DNA of 64,000 nucleotides from Pontibacter mangrovi (GTDB lineage: Bacteria; Bacteroidota; Bacteroidia; Cytophagales; Hymenobacteraceae). Below, piece by piece: positions 19,033 through 27,957 of this stretch (position 1 is its first letter; the number at the start of each line of letters is the position of its first letter). Both the position numbers and the translations under genes were made by a program. The notes under the pieces were generated by a model. It did not search any database. It was not told the DNA's origin and saw only the letters and a program-made list of their open reading frames with translations. The stretch spans positions 62,001 to 126,000 of the forward strand of contig NZ_VFRQ01000007.1 of the NCBI RefSeq assembly GCF_006385705.1, read 5' to 3'.

Positions 19033-21435
19033 TTAGCGGGCAATGTTAAACACCCGCTGCTCGCCGGTTTGGAAGGTATACACCTGCCCCAGCACCCCTA
19101 TCTGCACCTCCTTGGTCCAACCCCTGTCGAAGCAAACCTGCATCGTGTCCTGTGTTAGCTTAAGGGAGATCCAGTGGTTGCGGTAGCGAATCTCCAGGTT
19201 CAGGCAACCCATGTCTTCCGGCAGCACCGGGTTCAGCCAGAGCACGTTATCCCGGATCTCGAGGCCGGTAAAGCTGCGCTGCACCAGGTCCACGGTGCCG
19301 GCCATCGCGCCCAGGTGGATGCCCTCGGCTGTCGTGCCGCCCTGAATATCCTCCAAGTCGCTAACGAGGGCTACTTGAAAATTGCTCCAGGCCTTCTTCC
19401 TGTCTGAGCGCGCCAGCACCCACGCATGCACAATTTTGCTAAGCGTGGAGCCGTGCGACGTGCGCTGATCATAGTAGGCAATGTTCTCCGGAATGCTTTC
19501 AGGCTTGAAATCATACTTGAGTTTCTGGAAAACCTCCACCAGCTCTTCGGAGGAGAACAAATAAAACAGCATGAGAACATCTGCCTGCTTGCTGGCTTTA
19601 TACTTGTTCACGTTTTCGCCCTCGCTTTCCAGGATGCGGTCCAGGCGCATGGCCTCGCCATACTTTGCCTTGTACTCCTCCCACGGAAACTCCTCCAGCG
19701 CCTCATACCCATCGAACTGCGCGATCACGCGGCTGTCGCTGATGAAGGGCACGTACATATTGCCTGCAATTTCGCGCCACCGGGCCAGGTCCTCCCCTGT
19801 CAGGTTTAGCTTTTGGAACAGTTCGTCGACCCGCGACTTGGCCAGCACACCCATCAGCTTCAGCGCCGTTTGCAGCACCCAGGCTGCCATCACATTGGTG
19901 TAGGCATTGTTGTTGAGCCCCGGCTCTGTGGCATCGGGATAACCAGTATGGTACTCATCCGGCCCCACCACGTTCCGGATCTCAAACCTGCCCCGCTCTT
20001 GGCTGTAGGTGGCGATGGTAGACCAGAACTGGGCAATATCGAAGATCATCTCGGCCCCCATAAAAGTCATAAAGCCCGTGTCTTCGGTGGTCTGGTAGTA
20101 CTGCCATACATTGTAGGCAATGGCCGCGTTGATGTGGCGCTGCAGGTGCGTGTTGTCAGGCAGCCAGCGCCCGGACTTTGGGTTCAGGTGGATGACCTGT
20201 GTCTCTTCGCGGCCGTTGCTGCCGCTCTGCCACGGGAACATAGCTCCGCGGTAGCCGGCCTGTGTGGCGGCGTAGCGCGCTTCCGGCAAACGGCGGTAAC
20301 GGTACAGCAGAAGCTCACGGGTAAGCTCGGGCAGGCGCAGGTTCAGGAAAGGGAAAATAAATAGCTCATCCCAGAAAATATGGCCCCGGTAAGCCTCCCC
20401 GTGCAGGCCACGCGCCGGCACGCCTACATCAAACCCAACTGTATTAGCCGAAACGGTTTGCAGCAGATGAAAAATATGCAGCCGAAGTATAGACTGTGTT
20501 TTGATGTTGCAGGAAATCTCCAGGTCGCAGCGGCGCCAGAGCCGCTGCCAGGCCAGCTTGTGCTGCCCAAACAGGTGCTCAAAGCTGCCCTGCCTCACAA
20601 TGTTTTTACACGCTTCCTGCAGCGGCTCCGTAATGGCCTGGTCGCGGGAGGTATGCAGCTGCACCACTTTCTCGATGCGGAGCGGCTTGTTCTGCTGGCA
20701 CTCAACTGTTAGCAGCTGGGCCACAAAGCCCTCCTGCACCTGCACCGTTCGCTCCACCTGCACCGGCACCGCCTCCTGGTACACGCGCACCCGCGCAGCC
20801 TGCCCCATCAGGAGTTTCGACTGCACGGTCTGCACTTCCAGAAAAACGGTATCATCGTTCAGCCGGCCCTGCTCCAGGGGCTGCAGGTGCTTGTTCTTCA
20901 GGTCGCTGTAGCGCGCCACGCCGCTGTTGGTAACCAGCCCGTCCAGCGCCGCTTTCACTTCGATGGGTCCTGACCAGTTTAACGCCGTGATCTCCCATTG
21001 CAGCGCCGCCACGTGCTTATTAGCCATACTGACGAACCTGCGGCTGAGCAGCGAGGTTTCGCGGCCCAGCTTATCCCGGAAGTGCAGGCGACGCGACAGC
21101 AGCCCGGCATGCATGTCCAGTTCCTGATGAAAGCCGATAAGCTCCACCTGATGGACCGAGAACCAGGTTTCGTCGGGATGCCGAAACGTGAGCGGCAGCC
21201 AGTTGGGCCAGTTTACCAGGTCTTCGTTCTCGATGTGCGTGCCGGATATTTCGGAGGTAAGCCGGTTATACCCGCCGGCCAGGTACGTGCCGGGGTAGTG
21301 CACGCCTTTGTCAGCAGACTGCTCCTCGAAGGCACCACGGGTGGCAAAATAGCCGTTACCAAGGGTGCAGAGCGCCTCCCGCAGCTGCTGTTGCTCCGGC
21401 TGCCAGGCCTCATAGCTTACTTTCCACTCCTGCAT
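19033..21435 (-). CDS. Glycoside hydrolase family 65 protein (disaccharide phosphorylase type)
   Basis: An 800-residue GH65 enzyme with an N-terminal beta-sandwich (about 1-270), a linker and an (alpha/alpha)6 barrel. GEAYRGHIFWDELF and VVGPDEYHTGYPDATEPGLNNNAYTN (split here by description, about residues 480-505) are family hallmarks. The Glu of GPDEYH is the expected general acid. GH65 members phosphorolyse trehalose, maltose, kojibiose or nigerose to glucose 1-phosphate, or hydrolyse trehalose. The neighbouring beta-phosphoglucomutase/trehalose-phosphatase fusion points to trehalose or its phosphate; exact specificity is inferred. It starts 5 bp after the fusion gene. Confidence 0.85.
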   Translation of the reverse strand: MQEWKVSYEAWQPEQQQLREALCTLGNGYFATRGAFEEQSADKGVHYPGTYLAGGYNRLTSEISGTHIENEDLVNWPNWLPLTFRHPDETWFSVHQVELIGFHQELDMHAGLLSRRLHFRDKLGRETSLLSRRFVSMANKHVAALQWEITALNWSGPIEVKAALDGLVTNSGVARYSDLKNKHLQPLEQGRLNDDTVFLEVQTVQSKLLMGQAARVRVYQEAVPVQVERTVQVQEGFVAQLLTVECQQNKPLRIEKVVQLHTSRDQAITEPLQEACKNIVRQGSFEHLFGQHKLAWQRLWRRCDLEISCNIKTQSILRLHIFHLLQTVSANTVGFDVGVPARGLHGEAYRGHIFWDELFIFPFLNLRLPELTRELLLYRYRRLPEARYAATQAGYRGAMFPWQSGSNGREETQVIHLNPKSGRWLPDNTHLQRHINAAIAYNVWQYYQTTEDTGFMTFMGAEMIFDIAQFWSTIATYSQERGRFEIRNVVGPDEYHTGYPDATEPGLNNNAYTNVMAAWVLQTALKLMGVLAKSRVDELFQKLNLTGEDLARWREIAGNMYVPFISDSRVIAQFDGYEALEEFPWEEYKAKYGEAMRLDRILESEGENVNKYKASKQADVLMLFYLFSSEELVEVFQKLKYDFKPESIPENIAYYDQRTSHGSTLSKIVHAWVLARSDRKKAWSNFQVALVSDLEDIQGGTTAEGIHLGAMAGTVDLVQRSFTGLEIRDNVLWLNPVLPEDMGCLNLEIRYRNHWISLKLTQDTMQVCFDRGWTKEVQIGVLGQVYTFQTGEQRVFNIAR

Positions 21436-21440
21436 CGCTT

Positions 21441-23021
21441 TTAGTGTTTCACTTGTTCCGACAAAGCCTCTAAAAACGCCTGCACCTCCTCCACGTTCTC
21501 CAGCCGGTAAGTGGCTGCCGTTTCCTCGTCATGCTCTCCTACCAATATGCCGATCCCCTCTCCCTGTAAGGCTGCAAACGCGTCCTCATCCGTCAAATCA
21601 TCGCCAATGTACAGCGGAATAATGCCGGGCTTGTTCAGGTGCAGCTCTTGCAGCAGCCAGTGTACCGCCTTGCCTTTGTGCCAGTCCAGGTTTGGCTTTA
21701 GCTCCAGCACCATTTTTCCTGGTCCGGGCTTTAGCGCTTCATGCTTTGCCAGCACCTCATGCGTCACATCCAGCACCTTGCTTACCTGCTCTTCGGGCAC
21801 GTTACGGTAGTGCACGGCAATGGCGTAGCGTTTTCGTTCCACCAGCACACCGGGCACATCCCGCAGGCGCTCGTTTAACTCCTGCTGCGCCTGGTCCAGG
21901 GCGGGCACGGCGGCGGCTGCCCCTCCCGGCTCGGTATGCATGTTGTTCGGCCCGGAGATATCGAAGCCATGCGAGCCGGCAAAGTATAAATTGTCCAGCT
22001 GCACGAGTTTGGCCACGTCAGCCCGGTCGCGGCCACTCACCACGGCCACCGGGCATCGGCTCGCTAGCTTCTGCAGCGTCTGCCGCATAGGCTCCGACAT
22101 AAAGGCTTTGGCAGGATCTTTTACAATGGGGCTCAGGCAGCCGTCGTAGTCCAGAAAAACGGCCGGTGTTTTGCCCTGCAACAGCTCCTGCACCTTGTTT
22201 AAGGCCGAGGAAAGCGTTTTGCCATCGTGCCGCTGCACTTGTTTTGTACTTGTGTTCATCATATCCTGTTGAGTTGGGAATTCTTGCAGCACCAGGTCGG
22301 CGCCATTTGCTAAAAGTTCTTCCGCCTGATTTGTTCGGTCTATGCCCACCACCAAGGCAAAGCCGCCTGCCTTACCGGCCGCTACGCCAGCCTGCGCGTC
22401 CTCAAACACGGCGGCCTGCTTCGGGGCGATGCCCAGCCTGCGGGCTGCCTCCAGAAAAACATCGGGCTGGGGCTTTCCCCTTAGTTTAAGCGCTTCTGCC
22501 ACCACGCCATCTACCCGCACCTCGAAAAATGCCTCCAGCCCTGCCGCCGCAAGTATGGCCTGGCAATTTTTGCTGGCGGAGATAACTGCTATGCGATAGC
22601 CGCGCTGCATCGCCTTTAAAAAAGCAGCGGCGTCAGGGTATACTTCCACGCCTTCGCGAAGCAGGGTTTCCTGGAAATGCTTGTTCTTTAGGTTACCGAT
22701 GCCTGCCACCGTTTCGGTGCCCGGAGCATCCGTCGGACTGCCTTCGGGCAGGGTGATACCCCGGGAGGCCAGAAAATTTCGCACACCGTCCGTACGCGGC
22801 ATCCCGTCGAGGTAGCGGCGGTAGTCGGTGGCGATTTCCAGCGGCGGGTATGTTTTGCCCTCTTTTTCACCGCGCTGCTGCAGGTAGGCGTCAAACATAC
22901 TTTTCCAGGCGCTGGCATGCAGCTTTGCGGTCTGCGTGATCACCCCATCCAGATCAAAAATCAGGGCTTTCACCTTTCTGCTTTCCAGTATCTGAAAAAG
23001 GTTCTGTTGCGGCATGGGCAC
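21441..23021 (-). CDS. Fusion of beta-phosphoglucomutase-like HAD and trehalose-6-phosphate phosphatase
   Basis: A 526-residue protein with two HAD domains. The N-terminal half (about 15-245) is beta-phosphoglucomutase-like, with DLDGVITQT (D23, D25), a helical cap and SASKNC. The C-terminal half (about 280-520) is an OtsB-type phosphatase with DYDGCLSPIVKD (D291, D293), VVSGRDR and IGDDLTDEDAF. The first would convert beta-glucose 1-phosphate to glucose 6-phosphate; the second would dephosphorylate trehalose 6-phosphate. With GH65 directly downstream, order and combined length (526+800) resemble the single protein OtsB1/Rv2006 of Mycobacterium, as I recall it. No otsA is in the window. Confidence 0.87.
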   Translation of the reverse strand: MPMPQQNLFQILESRKVKALIFDLDGVITQTAKLHASAWKSMFDAYLQQRGEKEGKTYPPLEIATDYRRYLDGMPRTDGVRNFLASRGITLPEGSPTDAPGTETVAGIGNLKNKHFQETLLREGVEVYPDAAAFLKAMQRGYRIAVISASKNCQAILAAAGLEAFFEVRVDGVVAEALKLRGKPQPDVFLEAARRLGIAPKQAAVFEDAQAGVAAGKAGGFALVVGIDRTNQAEELLANGADLVLQEFPTQQDMMNTSTKQVQRHDGKTLSSALNKVQELLQGKTPAVFLDYDGCLSPIVKDPAKAFMSEPMRQTLQKLASRCPVAVVSGRDRADVAKLVQLDNLYFAGSHGFDISGPNNMHTEPGGAAAAVPALDQAQQELNERLRDVPGVLVERKRYAIAVHYRNVPEEQVSKVLDVTHEVLAKHEALKPGPGKMVLELKPNLDWHKGKAVHWLLQELHLNKPGIIPLYIGDDLTDEDAFAALQGEGIGILVGEHDEETAATYRLENVEEVQAFLEALSEQVKH

Positions 23022-23112
23022 GTATGGTTCAGGTATAAACGCCGGGGCTATTCAGGAAATCATACTCTGGTTAAAGGCAATAAGTTGTTTTTCTGCTGCA
23101 TTTGGCCCATAC

Positions 23113-23147
23113 AAAAAGAGCCTCTTTTTCAGGAAGAGGCTCTTTTT
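23113..23147 (-). terminator. Terminator after the second HAD gene
   Basis: Perfect 13-bp arms aaaaagagcctct / agaggctcttttt around a 9-nt loop, A/T-rich at both feet and so potentially bidirectional. It separates the HAD gene upstream from the fusion/GH65/pfkB operon. Confidence 0.85.
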
Positions 23148-23165
23148 AATGCTGTGAGGTATAGA

Positions 23166-23942
23166 CTAGAAATTTACGGAGGCACTGGCGCTTTGCAGCT
23201 CGCCGGTAAATCCTTTAATCACGGTGTCGGCGCCCTTCATTTCCAGGCGCTCCTGCAGGTGGCTGCGGTCGATGCCCACAACCAGGCCAAAGTTACCTGC
23301 TTTTGCCCCTTCAATGCCGGCAACTGTATCCTCGAAAACAGCTGTGGCGGCAGGGTCTGCCCCCAAGCGGCGGGCAGCTTCCAGGTAAATGTCCGGAGCG
23401 GGCTTGTTTTTCAGCTTCAGCTCCGATGCCAGTAACTTGTCTACCCGCACCTCGAAAAGTTTATCCAACCCGGCACGACGAAGTATAGTCAGGCAGTTAC
23501 GGCTTGCCGACACAATGGCGGTTTTCATACCTGCCGCCTGCTGCTCCTTTACCCACTGTATGGCATCCTCAAACACCACCACGCCGTTCTGCTTCAGCAG
23601 CTCATGGAAGTATAAATCCTTGCGCTCCCCCAGCCCGATCAGGGTGTTGCTTTCAGCGTCTTCGTTCGGCTCGCCCTCTGGCAGCGTAATGCCGCGGGAC
23701 TCCATAAAGTTGCGCATGGCATCGATGCGGGGCACGTCGTGCACAAAAGTTTGGTAGTCCTCCTTCAGGTCGAACAGCTTATAATTTTTACCGTCCTGCT
23801 CGCCACGCTGCTTTAAAAAGGAGTCGCACAGCTTTTTCCAGGCCTCTGCGTGCAGACCAGCGGTGTTGGTAATTACACCATCCATGTCCAGGATGAGGGC
23901 TTGTATATTTCGCTCTTGTAAAAGATCACTCAGTTTACTCAT
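23166..23942 (-). CDS. Beta-phosphoglucomutase-like HAD phosphatase
   Basis: A 258-residue HAD-superfamily protein, paralogous to the N-terminal half of the fusion next door: LILDMDGVITNTAGLHAEAWK (D19, D21 nucleophile pair), the same RGITLPEG cap segment, SASRNC and KPAPDIYLEAARRLG. Beta-phosphoglucomutase or a sugar-phosphate phosphatase are the likely activities. Start ATG 23942 gives MSKLSDLL; a longer frame to 24017 adds an unlikely basic leader. A TATATTTG -7 candidate lies 92 bp upstream and its own terminator follows, so it is a separate unit. The near-duplicate cap suggests local duplication. Confidence 0.82.
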   Translation of the reverse strand: MSKLSDLLQERNIQALILDMDGVITNTAGLHAEAWKKLCDSFLKQRGEQDGKNYKLFDLKEDYQTFVHDVPRIDAMRNFMESRGITLPEGEPNEDAESNTLIGLGERKDLYFHELLKQNGVVVFEDAIQWVKEQQAAGMKTAIVSASRNCLTILRRAGLDKLFEVRVDKLLASELKLKNKPAPDIYLEAARRLGADPAATAVFEDTVAGIEGAKAGNFGLVVGIDRSHLQERLEMKGADTVIKGFTGELQSASASVNF

Positions 23943-24033
23943 ACTGTATAGGCTTTGCTTGATAGGTTTCTTTTTCTGCCAGTAAGGCCGTTTTGCCCCA
24001 GCTGTGGCCGCAGCCACCTTATATTTAGCTCAT

Positions 24034-24041
24034 CAAATATA
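24034..24041 (-). promoter_or_regulatory. Candidate -7 element (TATATTTG)
   Basis: Minus-strand match to TAnnTTTG, 92 bp before the HAD phosphatase start codon. No -33 partner recognised. Confidence 0.35.
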
Positions 24042-24150
24042 GGCACATGGCTGCATAGTTTCAGCATCTACGGGTATTAAATTGCAGATGTTCCTGCCAC
24101 AGGCGTGCCAGTGCTTTGCTTCTTTTTAAAGAAGTTTAATTTCATCGCAG

Positions 24151-24330
24151 CTAGGGAATGCCTTCTGTTCGCTCCTGCGGCGGCACATCCGGCCCCTGCT
24201 CCGGCCTGGTGTCCGGGTGCGGGCCACCGGTAATGTAGCCGTTTGCCTGCCCGGCTCCCTTCTTTTCTATACTTTCTTTTAGCTCGTGGTGCTTTTTGCC
24301 AGATGGCCGGCTTTTGCTGTTTTCTTTCAT
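24151..24330 (-). CDS. Small hydrophilic protein, 59 residues, unknown function
   Basis: ATG 24330 to TAG 24151 encodes a 59-residue, basic and Gly/Pro-rich protein beginning MKENSKSRPSGKKHHELKES and containing KKGAGQANGYITGGPHPD. The clean ATG-to-stop frame, low-complexity polar composition and mix of conserved-looking Gly/His/Pro favour a real gene. I have an impression of similar short proteins in other Bacteroidota, unchecked. No signal peptide or membrane segment; probably an intrinsically disordered cytoplasmic protein. Longer overlapping frames here lack protein-like character. Confidence 0.6.
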   Translation of the reverse strand: MKENSKSRPSGKKHHELKESIEKKGAGQANGYITGGPHPDTRPEQGPDVPPQERTEGIP

Positions 24331-24463
24331 ACCTTACGTTCTTAACGGGCGCACTGCCTGTTTTTATGTATACTTTGTGCGGGCCCGGCAGGTTTATAGT
24401 TATTTTTTGGCTGATGATGCCAGCCGCTTTGCCAGGGCTGAACATACTTTAAGCCAGAATTCC

Positions 24464-24471
24464 TACCTTTG
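24464..24471 (+). promoter_or_regulatory. Candidate -7 element (TACCTTTG) for pgi
   Basis: Exact TAnnTTTG match 116 bp before the pgi ATG. The -33 region has no TTTG at 17-21 bp. Confidence 0.45.
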
Positions 24472-24586
24472 ATACCCAACAAAGCGCCAAGCAAGAAAGG
24501 CGCGTAAAACCAAATAGCCGCAACCCGACTGCGCTTACAAGAGTAGTTGAGGCCGGAGACTTGTATTATAACGACCAAAGACCATT

Positions 24587-26233
24587 ATGCTGAAAAACTA
24601 CGCTCCAAACCAAACCGAAGCCTGGAAAAAACTGGAAGAGCATTTTAAGACGGTGCAGCCACAGCACCTGCGCGACCTGTTTGCACAGGATACGGACCGC
24701 TTCAACAGGTTCACGTTTAAGCTAAACGACACGCTTTACGATCTTTCTAAAAACCGCATCACAGCCGAAACGCTGCCACTGCTGGTACAACTGGCCCAGG
24801 AGATGGACGTGCCGGGTGCCATAGAAAGTATGTTTAGCGGCGAAAAAATAAATGCTACCGAGAACCGCGCGGTGCTGCATACGGCCCTGCGCAACTTTTC
24901 GGATGAGCAGCTGCAGGTAGAAGGCGAGAATGCACTGCAGGAGGTGCGCCAGGTACAGGGGCAGATGCGTGATTTCTGCGATAAGCTGCACTCCGGCGAG
25001 TGGACCGGCTACACCGGCAAACGCATCCGGAGCGTGGTAAACATCGGCATCGGCGGCTCTGATCTGGGCCCGAAAATGGTGGTGGAGGCCCTGAAGAAGT
25101 ATCAGAAGCCGGACCTGGAAGTATACTTTATCTCCAACGTGGACGGCACGGACGCTGCCGAGGTGCTGCGTAAGCTCGACCCGGAGACAACACTGTTCAT
25201 TATCGCCTCCAAAACCTTTACTACCAAGGAGACAATCACGAACGCTGAAACGGCCCGTGGCTGGTTCCTGAACAAGGCCGTGGACCGCGAGCACATCAAA
25301 AAGCATTTCGTGGCGCTTTCTACCAACATTGAGGCGGTAACCAAATTCGGCATTGCGGAAGAAAACGCTTTCCGCTTCTGGGATTGGGTTGGCGGCCGTT
25401 TCTCGCTTTGGTCAGCTATTGGCCTGTCGGTTGCCTGCGCGCTGGGCTATGATAAGTTTGAGGAGCTGCTGCGCGGCGCTGAGTCGATGGACAAGCACTT
25501 CCGCCAGGAGCCCCTGGAGAAAAATATTCCGGTGCTGATGGCGCTGCTGAGCATCTGGTACACAAACTTCTTTGGCTGCCAGACCCATGCCATACTTCCA
25601 TACGATCAGTACCTGCGCCTGCTGCCCGAGTACCTGCAGCAGCTGCTGATGGAGAGCAACGGCAAAAGCACCGACCGCAACGGCAACCGCGTGGATTACC
25701 AGACGCAGCCGGTGGTTTGGGGTGCGGCGGGCACCAACAGCCAGCACTCTTTCTTCCAGCTCATTCACCAGGGCACCATCCTAATCCCCTGCGATTTTAT
25801 AGCCCCGGCTGAAAGCCAAAACCCGATTGGGAACCACCACCCGCTGCTGCTATCTAACTTCTTTGCCCAGACGGAGGCGCTGATGAAAGGAAAAAACGCC
25901 AACGAGGTGCGCCAGGAGCTGGAGCAGAAAGGCATGAGCGGCGAGGAACTGGAGCAGCTGTTGCCGCACAAGCTGTTTGAGGGCAACAAACCCACCACCT
26001 CCATCATGATGAAAAAGCTGACGCCGTTTGAGCTGGGCAGCCTGGTGGCGATGTATGAACATAAAACGTTTGTGCAGGGCGTGATCTGGAATATCTACAG
26101 CTTTGACCAATGGGGCGTGGAGCTGGGCAAACAGCTGGCCGGTACCATAGAGGGCGAGCTGCTGCAGGGCAAAACTGCCAGCCACGACAGCTCTACCAGC
26201 GGCCTGATGGCGTACTACAAGGAAAATAAGTAG
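24587..26233 (+). CDS. pgi: Glucose-6-phosphate isomerase
   Basis: A 548-residue cytosolic enzyme interconverting glucose 6-phosphate and fructose 6-phosphate, of usual length for the E. coli-type family. Signatures are [31 protein letters not shown] (phosphate loop), [13 protein letters not shown] and [15 protein letters not shown], which holds the catalytic His. It links the trehalose/glucose-phosphate genes on its left to pfkB and fbaA within the same 10 kb. Confidence 0.97.
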   Translation: MLKNYAPNQTEAWKKLEEHFKTVQPQHLRDLFAQDTDRFNRFTFKLNDTLYDLSKNRITAETLPLLVQLAQEMDVPGAIESMFSGEKINATENRAVLHTALRNFSDEQLQVEGENALQEVRQVQGQMRDFCDKLHSGEWTGYTGKRIRSVVNIGIGGSDLGPKMVVEALKKYQKPDLEVYFISNVDGTDAAEVLRKLDPETTLFIIASKTFTTKETITNAETARGWFLNKAVDREHIKKHFVALSTNIEAVTKFGIAEENAFRFWDWVGGRFSLWSAIGLSVACALGYDKFEELLRGAESMDKHFRQEPLEKNIPVLMALLSIWYTNFFGCQTHAILPYDQYLRLLPEYLQQLLMESNGKSTDRNGNRVDYQTQPVVWGAAGTNSQHSFFQLIHQGTILIPCDFIAPAESQNPIGNHHPLLLSNFFAQTEALMKGKNANEVRQELEQKGMSGEELEQLLPHKLFEGNKPTTSIMMKKLTPFELGSLVAMYEHKTFVQGVIWNIYSFDQWGVELGKQLAGTIEGELLQGKTASHDSSTSGLMAYYKENK

Positions 26234-26336
26234 CACATATAGTTAGAAGTAAAGAGTTAAGGATTTACAGTTGCTCGTACACGCGCAGCACTTTAACAAC
26301 CCATCACTCTACGCTTTTAACGCTGAACTAACATAC

Positions 26337-27920
26337 ATGAAGCGAGCGGTTATAGTGTTGTTCGGTTGCCTGCTGCTAAGCAGCTGCGCAGACGATGATT
26401 TTTTTCAGCACGATGCCCTTGCCTCTAAAGAAGAACTAAGCGAAAAAGCCGCTGCCGGTCCGGACAGCACCTGGGTTATACTTGGGCGCCATTACGACCG
26501 CAGCGGCTTTTACCGTTTTTTCTGGGGCGACCATAACCGTCAGCTCTGGACAACCCCGGTGCAGCTGCCCATCTTCCATCTTGATTCTCTACATGGGGGG
26601 ATGCGGGTTGTGAAGAAAGGCGGCGGCTACCAGACCACCAGCTTTCACCTGCAGGACAAACAAGGGCGCCTCTACGCCTTCCGCTCTATCGATAAAGACC
26701 CGAAAGAAGTGGTAAACCCTTTTTGGCAGGGCACTTTCGTCACCAACATTCTCCGCGACCAAACATCAGCTGCCAACCCGTTTGGGGCATTGGTAGTGCC
26801 ACCGCTTGCCAAAGCCGCGGGGGTGTATCATACCAACCCGAAGCTATACTATGTGGCCGCCGATGATACGCTGTTCGGCGAGTATAGCCGGCAGATACAG
26901 GGAAAAGTGTTTATGCTGGAAGAAAAGTATGAGACTACGGCGGACATCACGCCTGCCTTTGCCCCGGATGTCATCGGCTTTGCAGAGTCGGAGGATGCCC
27001 TGCGGAAGCGGTTTCAGGGCAACGTGTACCGGTTCAACCAACAAGCCTTTGCCCGCGCCCGCCTGCTGGACCTGCTCATCGGCGACTGGGACCGGCACAA
27101 GGGCCAATGGGACTGGGCTGTAACAGCGCAGGGCGCTGACACTGTTTATACGCCCATCCCGAAAGACCGCGACCAGGTGTTCATTAAAATGAAGGATGGG
27201 GTAATCCCTTTTATCGCCACAAGCAAACTGCTGGCCCGTAAGTTCCATACGTTTGACCATGACTTTAGCGACGTGGGGGCCTACATGATTAACGCGGCTT
27301 TTATGGATGAGCGCCTGCTAAACCAACTGAGCCTGCAGGACTGGCAACGTATAGCTGCTGATATGCAGCGCCAGCTCACCGACAACGTAATTGAAGTGGC
27401 TGTAAAACAATTGCCGCCCCCTATTTATAGGTTGATTGGCCAGGAACTGGCAGCCAACCTAAAAAGCCGCCGCGACCTGCTGCCCAAAGCCGCCGCCCGC
27501 ATGTATGAGCTATTGGCCAAAAAAGTAACCATACCGGGCTCCGATGCAGAGGAAGACTTCCGGGTAAACCGTCTAAACGACGAGGAGGTACAGGTAACCG
27601 TAAGTCGCCACCATCAACCGGAAAAGCAGCTTTACGACAGGACCTTTAACCGCAGCGAAACAGAGGAAATCATACTTCACGGGTTGGCTGGCGACGACGA
27701 ATCTATACTTACCGGTAAGGTAAACCAGAGCATTCTGGTAAAAATATACGGCGGGCTTGGGGAAGATGAGATGGCAGACAGCTCCGCGGTGAGCGGCTGG
27801 AAGAAGTATACGTACATTTTCGACACTGACCGGGGCAACGACATCTACCTGGGCTCTGAGGCCAAAGACAAGACCACCAGTGATGTGCGGGTGCACGCCT
27901 ACGACCGGGAAGGCAATTGA
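26337..27920 (+). CDS. Lipoprotein with kinase-like (FAM20/HipA-type) motif, unknown function
   Basis: A 527-residue lipoprotein: signal peptide with lipobox LLSSC (Cys 17), then a soluble domain. IGDWDRHKGQWDWA (about 248-261) followed by PIPKDRDQVF (about 274-283) resembles the catalytic DRH and metal-binding loop of secreted FAM20 and HipA-like kinases; this is pattern recognition only. The C-terminal 100 residues (SETEEIILHGLAGDD to HAYDREGN) resemble the segment that, in large Bacteroidota surface proteins as I recall, precedes an outer-membrane beta-barrel, but here the protein stops. ATG 26337 is chosen over an upstream frame extension because it begins the signal peptide. Confidence 0.6.
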   Translation: MKRAVIVLFGCLLLSSCADDDFFQHDALASKEELSEKAAAGPDSTWVILGRHYDRSGFYRFFWGDHNRQLWTTPVQLPIFHLDSLHGGMRVVKKGGGYQTTSFHLQDKQGRLYAFRSIDKDPKEVVNPFWQGTFVTNILRDQTSAANPFGALVVPPLAKAAGVYHTNPKLYYVAADDTLFGEYSRQIQGKVFMLEEKYETTADITPAFAPDVIGFAESEDALRKRFQGNVYRFNQQAFARARLLDLLIGDWDRHKGQWDWAVTAQGADTVYTPIPKDRDQVFIKMKDGVIPFIATSKLLARKFHTFDHDFSDVGAYMINAAFMDERLLNQLSLQDWQRIAADMQRQLTDNVIEVAVKQLPPPIYRLIGQELAANLKSRRDLLPKAAARMYELLAKKVTIPGSDAEEDFRVNRLNDEEVQVTVSRHHQPEKQLYDRTFNRSETEEIILHGLAGDDESILTGKVNQSILVKIYGGLGEDEMADSSAVSGWKKYTYIFDTDRGNDIYLGSEAKDKTTSDVRVHAYDREGN

Positions 27921-27957
27921 TGGTTAATCGGATTCTAGGATCATCAAACAAGGAGGC

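Noticed and set aside
24077..24445. 122-codon minus-strand frame overlapping the 59-residue small gene
   Set aside because: Composition looks random (Lys/Ala/Gly runs out of phase), while the overlapping 59-residue frame reads as a coherent protein.
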